From contig JAFDWB010000095.1 of the NCBI GenBank assembly GCA_018268675.1, positions 81,975 through 145,974 of the forward strand: a stretch of DNA of 64,000 nucleotides, written 5' to 3'. Positions 30,545 to 40,770 of this stretch are shown piece after piece; positions within the stretch are counted from its first letter, which is position 1, and every line of letters begins with the position of its first letter. This stretch comes from Actinomycetota bacterium (GTDB lineage: Bacteria; Actinomycetota; Thermoleophilia; Solirubrobacterales; 70-9). The position numbers and the translations under genes are program-made. A model generated the notes under the pieces. The model made no database searches, was not told where the DNA came from, and saw only the letters and a program-made list of their open reading frames with translations.

Positions 30545-31249
30545 TCAGTGCCCCCGGTGGTGGAGGTAGGCGACGAAGGCGGTCTCGAAGTCGCGGTCGG
30601 CGGCCTCCGGCGCCTCGCTCCGCACCGCCTCGCGGAGCTCCTCGGCCGAGCCGTCGAAGAGCGCCTCGCCGTCGGCCAGCACCAGCATCCGGTCGCCGTA
30701 GCGCTCCGCCTCCTGGATGTCGTGGGTGGAGAAGATCACGGTCGTCCCCCCGCCGGCGAGGCCGGAGACGAACTCCCAGAGGCGCGCCCGTTGGCGCGGG
30801 TCGAGGCCGACGCTCGGCTCGTCGAGCAGCAGCACGCCGGGGCGCGCGAGGAGGCCGATCGCGATGTTGATCCGCTGCTGGTTGCCGCCCGAGAGCCGCG
30901 CCACGATCTCCCCCCGCCGCTCGCCGAGCCCGGTCAGCTCGAGCATCTCCGCCACCGACGCCGCCGGATCCTCGTGCTTCTCCAGCCGCGCGAAGAGCAT
31001 CAGGTTCTCCTCCACCGTCAGGCGCCGGTAGAGCGCCGCCTGCTGCGGCACCCACCCCACGGCCCGGGCCCCCACCTCGACCTCCCCGCCGTCCGCATCC
31101 AGGATCCCCGCCAGGATCGAGAGCAGCGTCGTCTTCCCCGCCCCATTCGGCCCGATCACCGCAAGCAGTTCCCCCGCCTCGGCAGCAAAGCCCACCCCCC
31201 GGAGCGCCTCAAGCCCCCCGAAGCTCTTCACCAAGCCCCTGGCCAGCAC
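30545..31249 (-). CDS. ABC transporter ATP-binding protein
   Basis: A 234-residue ATPase with Walker A GPNGAGKTTLL, signature LSGGNQQR, Walker B VLLLDEPSVGLDP and the switch histidine in FSTHDIQEAE. It resembles the drug/lipid ABC-2 exporter ATPases (CcmA-like), not the MlaF-type ATPase of Mce systems. It pairs with the permease gene starting 2 nt downstream. Confidence 0.92.
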   Translation of the reverse strand: MLARGLVKSFGGLEALRGVGFAAEAGELLAVIGPNGAGKTTLLSILAGILDADGGEVEVGARAVGWVPQQAALYRRLTVEENLMLFARLEKHEDPAASVAEMLELTGLGERRGEIVARLSGGNQQRINIAIGLLARPGVLLLDEPSVGLDPRQRARLWEFVSGLAGGGTTVIFSTHDIQEAERYGDRMLVLADGEALFDGSAEELREAVRSEAPEAADRDFETAFVAYLHHRGH

Positions 31250-31282
31250 GCGTCAAACGTAACGGACCTCCCTAGACTGACG

Positions 31283-32260
31283 ATGATGCCCTTTCCCGCC
31301 ACGCGTCTCCGCCGCCTCCGCGGCAGCGGCACTTTCCGCGGCCTGATCCGCGAGACCGATCTCTCCCCGGCGCACCTGATCATGCCCGCCTTCGTCACCG
31401 CCGGCGAGGACATCCGCGAGGAGATCCCCTCGATGCCCGGCATCGAGCGGTACTCGATCTCCAAACTGGTCGAGCACGCCGCCGAGGTCGCCGCCGCGGG
31501 GATCGGCTCGATGCTGCTCTTCGGCATCCCCGCCGACAAGGACGAGTTCGGCACCGGCGCCTACGACGACGAGGGGATCGTCCAGATGGCCGTCCGCGCG
31601 CTGAAGGAGGCCCACCCCGACCTCGCCGTGATCACCGACGTCTGCCTCTGCGAGTACACCTCCCACGGCCACTGCGGCATCCCCGACCCCGACGGCAAGA
31701 TCCAGAACGACCTCAGCGTCGAGCTGATCGCGAAAACGGCGATCTCCCACGCCGAGGCAGGCGCCGACGCGGTCGCGCCGAGCGACATGATGGACGGCCG
31801 GGTGGGCGCGATCCGCTACCAGCTCGACGAGGAGGGCCACTCGGAAGTGCCGATCATCTCCTACAGCGTCAAGTACGCGTCGGCGTTCTACGGACCCTTC
31901 CGCGTCGCCGCCGAATCGACCCCGTCCTTCGGCGACCGGCGCGGGTACCAGATGGACCCCGCCAACGGCGCCGAAGCCGTGCGCGAGGCCGAGCAGGACC
32001 TCGAAGAGGGCGCCGACATGCTGATCGTGAAGCCCGCCACGCCGTACCTCGACATCGTGCGCCGGGTCAAAGACGCGACCGGGGCGCCCGTCGCCGCCTA
32101 CCATGTCGGGGGCGAGTACTCGTCGCTCAAGGCCGCCGCCGAGAAGGGTTGGCTGGACGAGCGGGCGGCCGTCCTCGAGACGCTGACCGGCATCCGCCGC
32201 GCCGGCGCCGACGCGATCATCACCTACTACGCGAAGGAGGCCGCCGAGTGGCTTCAGTGA
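31283..32260 (+). CDS. hemB: porphobilinogen synthase (delta-aminolevulinate dehydratase)
   Basis: A 325-residue HemB joining two 5-aminolevulinates into porphobilinogen. The zinc site is of the cysteine type (DVCLCEYTSHGHCG), catalytic lysines are in YSVKYASAFYGPFR and MLIVKPATPYLDIV, and APSDMMDGRVGAIR is present. ATG at 31283 or 31286. It overlaps the following ahb-like gene by 13 nt, starting a tetrapyrrole operon. Confidence 0.97.
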   Translation: MMPFPATRLRRLRGSGTFRGLIRETDLSPAHLIMPAFVTAGEDIREEIPSMPGIERYSISKLVEHAAEVAAAGIGSMLLFGIPADKDEFGTGAYDDEGIVQMAVRALKEAHPDLAVITDVCLCEYTSHGHCGIPDPDGKIQNDLSVELIAKTAISHAEAGADAVAPSDMMDGRVGAIRYQLDEEGHSEVPIISYSVKYASAFYGPFRVAAESTPSFGDRRGYQMDPANGAEAVREAEQDLEEGADMLIVKPATPYLDIVRRVKDATGAPVAAYHVGGEYSSLKAAAEKGWLDERAAVLETLTGIRRAGADAIITYYAKEAAEWLQ

Positions 32261-33341
32261 AGACGTCAGCAAAAGCACCTCAGTCGAAGGCGCGCTCGCG
32301 CAAGGGGGGCTCGGCGATCCCGCTGGACGAGACCGACAAGCGGCTGATGAACCTGCTGCAGTCGAGCTTCCCGCTCGACCCGGAACCGTTCGCGCTGGTC
32401 GCGGGCGAGGCGGATCTGGACCTGGACGACGTGCTCGGCCGCACCCAGCGCCTGCTCGACGGCCGCATCATCCGCGAGATCACGCCGATCTTCGACACCC
32501 GCGCGCTCGGCTACGACTCGATGCTGGTCGCCGCCAAAGTCGACTCCGAGAACCCGCAGCGGGCGGCCCGGATCGTCAACGCCCACCCCGGCGTCTCCCA
32601 CAACTACCTGCGCACCCACGACTTCAACCTCTGGTTCACGATCGCCACGCCGCCGGACTCGAAGCTCGGCCTGAAGGGGACGATCGAGGCGCTGATGGAG
32701 GAGACCGGCGCCACCTCGATGCGCGAACTGCCGACCCTCACCCTGTTCAAGATCAACATGAACCTGGAGATGGAGAAGGGCACCGACGCGCTCGCCGCCG
32801 CGGTCGAGGCCGCGCCGCCGCGCGAGCTCGAGGCGCAGCCCTACGACGAGCGCGACATCGCGATCATCAAGGCCCTGCAGGGCCCGATGACCGCGACCCG
32901 GCGCCCGTACGACGAGGCGGCGGCGGCGATCGGGATGTCGACCGAGGACCTGCTCGCCCACCTTGGCGGGATGGTCGACCGCAAGATCCTGCGCCGCGTG
33001 GCGGCGATCCTCTACCACCGGCGCGCCGGCTTCTCGGCCAACGGGATGGGGGTCTGGAAGGTCCCCGAGGACCAGATCCTCGAGGTCGGCGGCCGGATGG
33101 CGGCGACCCGGGGGATCAGCCACTGCTACCAGCGGCCGACCTACGAGGACTGGCCCTACAGCGTCTTCACGATGGCCCATGGCCGCTCCAAGGAGGAGTG
33201 CGACGCGGTGCTCGACTCGATCGCCGAGAAGTGCGACCTCGGCCCCGACGACCGCGCCACTCTCTACTCCTCGACCGAGTACAAGAAGGTCCGCCTCCAC
33301 TACTTCACCCCGGATTACGCCGAGTGGGAGGCGGCGCACTC

Positions 33342-33345
<4 letters not shown>
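32248..33345 (+). CDS. fused siroheme decarboxylase AhbA-AhbB-like (Lrp/AsnC fold)
   Basis: A 365-residue protein made of two Lrp/AsnC-like halves. The first half (about 25-165) has LGYDSMLVAAKVD and VSHNYLRTHDFNLWFTIATP, the AhbA/NirL-type pattern. The second (about 180-365) has ILYHRRAGFSANGMGVWKVP and SHCYQRPTYEDWPYSVFTMAHG, the AhbB/NirD signature. These proteins decarboxylate siroheme to didecarboxysiroheme in the alternative heme or heme d1 route and are often misannotated as regulators. GTG at 32248 has AAGGAGG 7 nt upstream. Placement between hemB and hemL supports an enzymatic role. Confidence 0.85.
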
Positions 33346-34594
<1,249 letters not shown>

Positions 34595-34598
<4 letters not shown>

Positions 34599-35017
34599 GC
34601 GCCCTGCGCGCGCTGGCCGACCAGCTGCGCGGCGAGGACACGCCGATCGCCGCGCACGTGGTGGACCCGGCAGGACCGATCCCCGAGGCGGAGCTCGGCG
34701 CGCTCGCGGCGTCCGGCCCGCGCGCCGCCGCGGCGCCGGGCGAGTATGCCCTGGTCGTCGAGGCGGTCCGCGAGGGGTACCTGCTCCACTACGGCGATTC
34801 TCGACTGCTGGCCGGGCACGACGCGGACCTCGGGCTGCTGGCGGGGGACTACCTCTACGCGTTGGGGCTCGACCGGCTCGCGGCACTGGGGGACACGGAG
34901 GCAGTGGCGGTGCTCTCGGAGCTGATCTCGAGGTGCGCGCAGCTGCACGCGGAGGGCCGGGCCCGAGAGGTCGAGCCACTCTGGGCGGACGCGGCGCGGC
35001 AGGTCGGCGGGAGCTAG
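34595..35017 (+). CDS. small helical protein of unknown function in the hem operon
   Basis: A 140-residue alanine-rich, probably all-helical cytosolic protein. The start GTG overlaps the hemL stop (GTGA), so it is translated with hemL. It contains GDYLYALGLDRLAALGDTEAVAVLSELISRCAQLHAEG, which recalls the helical pattern of polyprenyl-synthase-like small proteins, but the resemblance is weak. No catalytic motif is visible. Confidence 0.65.
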
Positions 35018-35021
35018 GGAC

Positions 35022-35874
35022 TCAGCCGTCCAGGTACGGCCGGATCCGCCGGAGGACCCCCGTCACCTCGTCCGGTGCGTGGGCGATCTGCCAGTGGGTG
35101 AAGCGGAGAACCCTGAGGCCCGAGGAGCTGTGCGTCTGGTCGCGGCGGGCCATGCGGGCCTGTTGGGAGGCGGTGCGGTGGTACCGGAGGCCGTCGGTCT
35201 CGACGACCAGGGACTGTTCGGGGAACCAGAAGTCCACTTCGTATCCGAGGACCCAGTGTTTGGTCAGGGGCACGGGGAGGTCGGCGGCGATGGCGAGTGG
35301 ACGGAAGAGAACCTCGAGGTCTGAGTCGGAGAGCCGGAAGGTGTGCCGGTCGAGCATCCTGCCGAGAGTCTTCACACCCGGCATGCCCTTGTAGTAGTCG
35401 AGTGCCCTTCGAAGAGTTTCCGGGTCCACGAGATCCCGCTTGTCGGCCTCGTTCACGGACCGCTCCAACCGAAGCAGCGGGACCTCGGTCGCCAGGTCGA
35501 TCAGCGTCTGCACCGGATGGGTGACCGGGATGCCGAACCTCCTGACGATGCTTGCCTCCGGCAACGAGGGCCTGGCGCGGACGTTGATCCCGGGCTGCTC
35601 GAGCCTGCTCCGCCGCGCTCCAGTGGCTGAGCGCCGCCCCGTCCCCACACGCGAGCACGGCCGCCATCCACCGCCCGTGCGGCGTCAGCTCCGGGCGCCC
35701 CACCGCATAGACGCCCGCCGCAACCTGGTGCAGGCGACCGTTGTGGAGGCGCTGTTCGACCTCGCGCCGCGTGAACCCGACGGCCAGGAGCTGTCGCCGT
35801 GCCACCACCCCGTTTTGCCTGCGGACCAGGGCCCAGGCTTCCGCGTCCCGAACTGAGCGACTTTTCCACGCCAT
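35022..35874 (-). pseudogene. frameshifted AbiEi-like / DUF559 protein
   Basis: From the ATG at 35874 the frame encodes an AbiEi-type N-terminus (VVARRQLLAVGFTRREVEQRL, AAGVYAVG, ALSHWSAAE). Homology then continues in another frame from about 35600 (INVRARPSLPEASIVRRFGIPVTHPVQTLIDLA) to a DUF559 vsr-like nuclease fold (YEVDFWFPEQSLVVETDGLRYH) ending at 35022. Family members normally have 30 or more residues between the two blocks, so a small deletion with frameshift is likely. Intact forms are widespread in actinobacteria and linked to abortive-infection-type functions. Confidence 0.75.
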
Positions 35875-35943
35875 GCGGTGGAAAAGCCGTGCAGGGCGGG
35901 GTTCTCTCCCCCCTGAGACCCCGGGCGGGCGCCCGGGTTGCCG

Positions 35944-37599
35944 CTAACCGGGGGACTTTGCGAGCGGGCGGAGGCGGGTCTTTTCGACCTTCGCCAGCTT
36001 CTTCTTGAGGCGGAGGAATTCGCGCTCCTGAGCGGCGGTTCGTTCGTAGCCCTCGAAGGCGAGGTTGATTTCCTCGTAGGGGTCGGTCTTGAGGTCGTAC
36101 ATCTCCCACTGGGGAGGTTTGGGGCCGCGTTTTTCGACCGGCTTGCCGTCGCGGACCCGGACGTCGATGTCGGAGTATTTGGCGAGCTTCCAGCGCTTCT
36201 CGCGGATGCTGGTCAGGTGGTTCGGCTGTTTGGGGTAGGGGCCGGTGGCCTGGCCGGACTGGAAGTCGTCGTAGGTGAAGGCGACGTAGTCCTGGGGGGC
36301 CGAGCCGCGCTCGGGGTGGAGGACGATGTCGGAGTAGTCGACGCCCTGCCAGTCGCTGCGCGCCGACGCGGGCGCTCCGGCGAGGGTCGCCAGAGTGGGG
36401 AGGAGGTCGACGTGGGAGACGAGCGCGTCGGAGGTGACCGGCCGCGGGAACATCTTCGGGTTCGAGTAGACGAGCGGGACCTTGAGGGTCTCCTCGTAGA
36501 AGTTGAAGTTCTTCTGCCGCAGGCCACCGTGGGAGAGCCCCATCTCGCCGTGGTCGGAGGTGCGGATGATCAGCGTGTCGTCGAGCATCCCGAGCGATTC
36601 GAGCTTGTCGAGGACTTCGACCACGTAGTTGTCCGAGGACCGCATCAGGTTGCCGTAGAAGTTCAGGTAGGCGCGTTTTTCGGCTTCGCTCTTCGGTTCC
36701 CCGGTGAGGCTCATGACGCGCAGGAACTGCTCCTGCACGGTCGGCTTCGTGCTGAGGCTTTCGTCGAAGGTCGGCGGCAGCTCGATGTCACCCGCCAGCC
36801 AGGAGTCGTCGTAACCCGATTCCTCGAAGGTCCGGCTCGGGTAGAAGAGCACGTCGTGCGGGTTGACCAGGGAGATGACGAGGAAGAACGGCGCCTGTTC
36901 CGCGGCGAAGGAGTCGAGGTACTGGATCGCGCCCTCGGCCGCATTCTGCGCTTCCCCTTCGGATTCCATGAAGCGGCCGTCGTTGTTGGTGATCCCGCCG
37001 CCTGCCTCGGACACGCTCTGGTTGGCGCCCCCGTCGGGCGGATCCCATCGGTCGAAGCCGTACTTTTCGAGGTCTGAGGGTTGGGCGCCGAGCGTTTCGT
37101 TCGCCGGTTTCGAGCAGTGCCACTTGCCCTTGTAGACGGCGTGGTAGCCGGCCGCCCGCATCACCGTGCCGAGGTTCGGCAGCGTCGTCGGTAGTTCGAC
37201 CTGCGGGTATTTCCGTGCTTCCATGTCCGACTCGAGCGTGTATTTGACGCCGTGCTGGGCGGGGAAGTACCCGGTCATCAGGCTGGAGCGCGAGGGCGAG
37301 CACATGCAGGCCGCGGTGCAGGCCGATTCGAAGCTCAGCCCGTGGCGCTTCAGTCGGCGCAGGCCGGGCAGGTTCTCCCGCATCCAGTTGGGCGGGAAGT
37401 ACTGGATCTCCCGCTCCTGGTCGGTGAGGAAGAGGATCACGTTCTTGCCCCCGAGCCCTTTGGCGTCGCCCTTGCCCGCCGCCATCGCCCTGTCGAGCCC
37501 GAGCCCAGGCGCGAGCATCGCCGCCGCCGCGGCCCCCGCTCCGGTGCCGAGCAGCTGTTTACGGGTCAGGCCGCCCTGGCGGCGCTCCTCGTTGCTCAT
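35944..37599 (-). CDS. Tat-exported sulfatase
   Basis: A 551-residue arylsulfatase-type enzyme. The N-terminus (LTRKQLLGTGAGAAAAAMLAPG) is a twin-arginine-like signal with RK. The CSPSR motif (Cys100) is the site for conversion to formylglycine; metal ligands lie in LFLTDQ and TSDHGEMGLSHGG, and KGKWHCSKP is present. The substrate sulfate ester is unknown. ATG at 37599 overlaps the upstream gene by 4 nt. No sulfatase-modifying enzyme is in the window. Confidence 0.9.
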   Translation of the reverse strand: MSNEERRQGGLTRKQLLGTGAGAAAAAMLAPGLGLDRAMAAGKGDAKGLGGKNVILFLTDQEREIQYFPPNWMRENLPGLRRLKRHGLSFESACTAACMCSPSRSSLMTGYFPAQHGVKYTLESDMEARKYPQVELPTTLPNLGTVMRAAGYHAVYKGKWHCSKPANETLGAQPSDLEKYGFDRWDPPDGGANQSVSEAGGGITNNDGRFMESEGEAQNAAEGAIQYLDSFAAEQAPFFLVISLVNPHDVLFYPSRTFEESGYDDSWLAGDIELPPTFDESLSTKPTVQEQFLRVMSLTGEPKSEAEKRAYLNFYGNLMRSSDNYVVEVLDKLESLGMLDDTLIIRTSDHGEMGLSHGGLRQKNFNFYEETLKVPLVYSNPKMFPRPVTSDALVSHVDLLPTLATLAGAPASARSDWQGVDYSDIVLHPERGSAPQDYVAFTYDDFQSGQATGPYPKQPNHLTSIREKRWKLAKYSDIDVRVRDGKPVEKRGPKPPQWEMYDLKTDPYEEINLAFEGYERTAAQEREFLRLKKKLAKVEKTRLRPLAKSPG

Positions 37600-39122
37600 T
37601 CGATCCTCCTGAAGACGTCGACCGCGTTGCTCAGCGAGGCAGTCGAGTAGACGTTGCGGCCGTCGGGGCTGACGACGATCGAGCCGGCCCCGGCGAGGGC
37701 CCGGCCCAAGGTGCAGCCGTGGACCTTCCGCGGCGCGACGCAGCCGCGCGGGCCGGGCTTCTGGGCGACGAAGCCCGATTCGAGGTTGCGGTCGAAGACG
37801 TCGATCGCCCCGGTCTGGAACGCGGTGACGTAGAGGCTGGTCCCGTCCGGGGAGAGGGCGAGGCCCTCCGGCGCCTGGATCGCGACGCCGAACGCGCAGC
37901 CGGCCGAGCGCAGGTACACGGTGCAGCCATCGGGGCTGGGGGTGCCCGCGGGCGCCGGCACCGTTTCCTTCCCTTTCCCACCTTCCTTCTGGACCTGCTG
38001 TTCGGGCCCGGGCGGCTGGCTGATCCCGATGCTCCCCAGGAGCGGGTTGAAGGTCGTCAGGCTGTTGCTGAACAGCGAGGTCGCGTAGACGTCGCCGCCC
38101 TGAGGCGAGACCGCCAGCGCGTTCACGCCTTCGAACTCGTAGCCGAGGGCGCAGCCGCTCACCGGCGCGTTCGTGATGCAGCCGATGCCGCCGCCGGCCT
38201 GGGAGAGCGCGCCGGTTGAGCGGTCGCGGGCGAAGATGCCGACGGCGCTCGACGCGACCGCGGCGGTGTAGAGCGCCCCGCCACCTTCGCTGATCGCCAT
38301 CCCCTCGATCGCGCCGATCTCGATCCCGGGGGCGCACCCTTCGGCCCCGCCTTCGGCGACGCAGCCGGCGCTCCCTGGCAACTGGGTCAGCGCGCCGCCT
38401 TTCGCGGCCCGCGAGAACGAGGCGACCGAGCTGCCCGCGAAGGCGCCGACGTAGACGTTCTTCCCGTCGGCAGAGATGACCACCACGTCGGGGTCCTTCA
38501 GCGCCCGGGCGGGCGTGCATCCGGGGAAGGGGAGGCCGGAGATGCAGCCCGCGGCGGCCGGCGGCAGCTGGCGGAGCGCGCCGGTGAGGGGGTTGCGGGC
38601 GAAGGTGACGAGCGAGGAGCCACCGCGCGAGGTCGCGTAGACGTTCCGCCCGTCCGGGCTGACGGCGACCGAGTTGGGGCCGATCAGTCCGACCGCCAGG
38701 GCGCACCCTTCGGCGCCCTTGGCCGCGGCGCAGCCGCCCCTGCCCCGCGGCTGGGTCAGCGCGCCGGTCTGGCGGTTGCGGTCGAAGATCGCGATCGCGT
38801 CGCTTTTCGAGGAGGCGACGTAGACGTTGCGGCCGTCGGGGCTGATCGCGATCGCCCGCGAGCCGAAGCCCACGCCCGGATCCTTCAGCGCCCGCGCCCG
38901 GCCGCACAGCTTCACCGCGGTCCTGCCCTGCGCGAGGCAGCCGAGCCGGCCGGGCAGCTGTTCGAGGCCGCCCGCGCTCGTTTCCACCGGCGGCTGGACG
39001 TGTTCGGAGCCGCCGCTCTGTTTCGACGGCTGCGCCACCGCCGTCGCCGAGATGACCAGCAGCGCCAGGATCACCAGGAGCCCGAGGGGGAGTGACGAGC
39101 GATGGAGGAGACGGTGGGGCAT
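37596..39122 (-). CDS. secreted beta-propeller protein (YncE/lactonase-like repeats)
   Basis: A 508-residue exported protein. After a signal peptide (LPLGLLVILALLVISATAVAQ) come repeated blades of the form AIAISPDGRNVYVASSKSDAIAIFDRN..TGALTQ, interleaved with paired cysteines (GCAAAKGAEGC, GCISGLPFPGC). The cysteine-containing inserts are typical of a propeller family abundant in Solirubrobacterales-like genomes. The ATG at 39122 lacks a ribosome site and a TTG at 39209 is in frame. Its stop overlaps the sulfatase start, so they are coupled. Confidence 0.8.
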   Translation of the reverse strand: MPHRLLHRSSLPLGLLVILALLVISATAVAQPSKQSGGSEHVQPPVETSAGGLEQLPGRLGCLAQGRTAVKLCGRARALKDPGVGFGSRAIAISPDGRNVYVASSKSDAIAIFDRNRQTGALTQPRGRGGCAAAKGAEGCALAVGLIGPNSVAVSPDGRNVYATSRGGSSLVTFARNPLTGALRQLPPAAAGCISGLPFPGCTPARALKDPDVVVISADGKNVYVGAFAGSSVASFSRAAKGGALTQLPGSAGCVAEGGAEGCAPGIEIGAIEGMAISEGGGALYTAAVASSAVGIFARDRSTGALSQAGGGIGCITNAPVSGCALGYEFEGVNALAVSPQGGDVYATSLFSNSLTTFNPLLGSIGISQPPGPEQQVQKEGGKGKETVPAPAGTPSPDGCTVYLRSAGCAFGVAIQAPEGLALSPDGTSLYVTAFQTGAIDVFDRNLESGFVAQKPGPRGCVAPRKVHGCTLGRALAGAGSIVVSPDGRNVYSTASLSNAVDVFRRIE

Positions 39123-39125
39123 CGG

Positions 39126-39195
39126 CTGGGCGTCGGCCACCGACGCCCAGCGCCGCCGTCCGACGGCCGTGATCTTCCTCCCGACCGTCGGACGG
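39126..39195. repeat. tandem 11-bp hairpins before the beta-propeller gene
   Basis: CTGGGCGTCGG/CCGACGCCCAG (39126-39136 and 39140-39150, 3-nt loop) and CCGTCCGACGG/CCGTCGGACGG (39156-39166 and 39185-39195, 18-nt loop) stand side by side. They separate the secreted paralogue at 39231 from the propeller gene and directly precede its ATG, so they could terminate, process or sequester. No T-run follows. Confidence 0.55.
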
Positions 39196-39230
39196 AAATC
39201 TTGAACCAATAGGCCCTCAGGGCACTCCGC

Positions 39231-40043
39231 TCAGTTTTCGGCGCGGCAGGTGCGGACCAGGGTTTCGGAGATCGTCTGCGCGCCGACGAACCCGTAGGCG
39301 GCGCGCACCAGGGGGAAGGTGGCGCCGGGGAAGCCTGCCGGGGCCGGGCAGGCGGCGCTCAGGTAGCTGCGGCGTTCGCCCGCGGCGGTGTAGAGGCGAT
39401 GGAGGCGCAGGGCGAAGGAGGTGATGTGGGCGGTGCGCCGGGTCTTCGGTGGGACGGTGGCGACGAGGCGGGTGCCGTAGATGCCGCGGCCGGGCCCGAG
39501 CGTGAAGGCGAGGACGAAGGTCAGCGGCGCCGGGCGGTTGGCGTAGAGGTGGGCGAAGATCGCGCCGCGCCCGCCCGGCAGCCTGCCGTTGAAGGCGACC
39601 ACGCGGCCGCCGAAGGGGGTCGGTTCCTGTTCGGGCAGGACGATCACGCCGGCCACGCGGCCTTCGCCGACCAGCGCGCCGTGGCAGGCCGCCAGCGCCC
39701 CCGCGGTGGAGGACGCGCGCAGCCGGTTCAGGGGGCAGGTGGGCAGGCCGCTTCGTTCGAGCACGCCGATGCGGTTGACTTCGATCGCGATCCGGCGCAG
39801 GGAGGGTGGCACCGCGCCGGTGACCGTGCGCACGCCGCCGCGGATCGCCACCGAGACCGGCGTCGTGCCGGTCCGCGGCAGCAGCTGTGGCGCGACCGAG
39901 CCGCCGAAGGACACCTGCAGGCCGCCGTGGCGCACCGTCTCGCCGCCGGCGCCGCCGGGCAGCAACGCCGCCGGGCAAAGGGCGCAGAGCAGCACAGCCG
40001 GCCAGGTCGTCGGAAACCTCACAAGTCGTCCGGACCGCGGCAT
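39231..40043 (-). CDS. secreted four-cysteine protein, paralogue 1
   Basis: A 270-residue exported protein of unknown function with a signal peptide (WPAVLLCALCPAALLPGG). It shares the pattern of four other proteins here (47984, 48739, 49503, 53638): SGLPTCPLNRL, ACHGALVGEG, AFNGRLPGG, YLSAACP and a final cysteine (RTCRAEN). Four conserved cysteines suggest two disulfides in a beta-rich domain. ATG at 40043 has GGGGAGG about 6 nt upstream. It is divergent from the Rieske gene. Confidence 0.75.
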   Translation of the reverse strand: MPRSGRLVRFPTTWPAVLLCALCPAALLPGGAGGETVRHGGLQVSFGGSVAPQLLPRTGTTPVSVAIRGGVRTVTGAVPPSLRRIAIEVNRIGVLERSGLPTCPLNRLRASSTAGALAACHGALVGEGRVAGVIVLPEQEPTPFGGRVVAFNGRLPGGRGAIFAHLYANRPAPLTFVLAFTLGPGRGIYGTRLVATVPPKTRRTAHITSFALRLHRLYTAAGERRSYLSAACPAPAGFPGATFPLVRAAYGFVGAQTISETLVRTCRAEN

Positions 40044-40092
40044 CCTGGCCTCCCCCTTTTGAATAGACTGCGCGACCGAGCGGCAACCGAAC

Positions 40093-40767
40093 GTGGCAGA
40101 CGACGCGGACAAGATCAACGAGCCTTACCGGGCTCCCGAGCAGGTAAGGGCTGAACCGCCTCCCCCCGGGTATTTCGAGGGCGAGTCGATGACCCGTCGC
40201 AAGGTCTTCACGATCGCGTCCCAGGCGATCGGCGGCGTCGCCGGGCTGGCGATCATCCTGCCCGCCGTCGGCTTCGCCGTGGCCCCGATCTTCCACCGTG
40301 GCAAGGAGCGCTGGGAGAAAATCGGCAAGACCGGCGACTTCACCGAAGACACGTACCGCCAGGTCGTCTTCACCGAAACGCCGGGGATCGGCGACGTCGG
40401 CAAGCAGCTCGCCTACGTGCGCAAGAGCTCCAAGGAACTGGGCGAAGAACCGAACCAGTTCGTCGCCGTCTCCAACCGTTGCGCCCACCTCGGCTGCCCG
40501 GTGCGCTTCGTCCAGGCGGCCGGCAACTTCATCTGCCCGTGCCACGGCGGCGTCTACGACTTCCAGGGCAAGCGGATCGGCGGCCCGCCGGTGCGCCCGC
40601 TCGACCGCTTCCAGACGCGCGTCACCCAGGGCGTGGTCGAAGTCGGCCCCCGCTACAGCGTCACCTCGCAGCTGGAACCGGTCCGCGCCCGCGACCCCGG
40701 AGAGTTCACCGGCGGCGTCTGGGAATACCTCTACCCGCCGCGGCCCTCGACCTTCCCGCCCCCCTGA
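40093..40767 (+). CDS. qcrA: menaquinol-cytochrome c reductase Rieske subunit
   Basis: A 224-residue Rieske iron-sulfur protein. After a cytoplasmic N-terminus with TRRKVF and a membrane anchor (about 40-62), the [2Fe-2S] ligands are CAHLGC and CPCHGG. It passes electrons from menaquinol to the cytochrome c part of the complex, with the cluster outside the membrane. GTG start; only 3 nt separate it from qcrB. Confidence 0.95.
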   Translation: MADDADKINEPYRAPEQVRAEPPPPGYFEGESMTRRKVFTIASQAIGGVAGLAIILPAVGFAVAPIFHRGKERWEKIGKTGDFTEDTYRQVVFTETPGIGDVGKQLAYVRKSSKELGEEPNQFVAVSNRCAHLGCPVRFVQAAGNFICPCHGGVYDFQGKRIGGPPVRPLDRFQTRVTQGVVEVGPRYSVTSQLEPVRARDPGEFTGGVWEYLYPPRPSTFPPP

Positions 40768-40770
40768 TAG

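Noticed and set aside
30545..31249. ABC ATPase as the MlaF partner of the Mce cluster
   Set aside because: It is coupled to its own ABC-2 permease 23 kb away and looks like an exporter ATPase, not an MlaF.
35861..35886. 9-bp hairpin CTTTTCCAC/GTGGAAAAG around the start codon of the broken AbiEi-like gene
   Set aside because: Reported only as context: it is short, has no second copy, and the gene is probably dead.
35924..35941. CCCGGGCG/CGCCCGGG hairpin after the sulfatase gene as a terminator
   Set aside because: No T-run follows on either strand and such stems are frequent by chance at this base composition.
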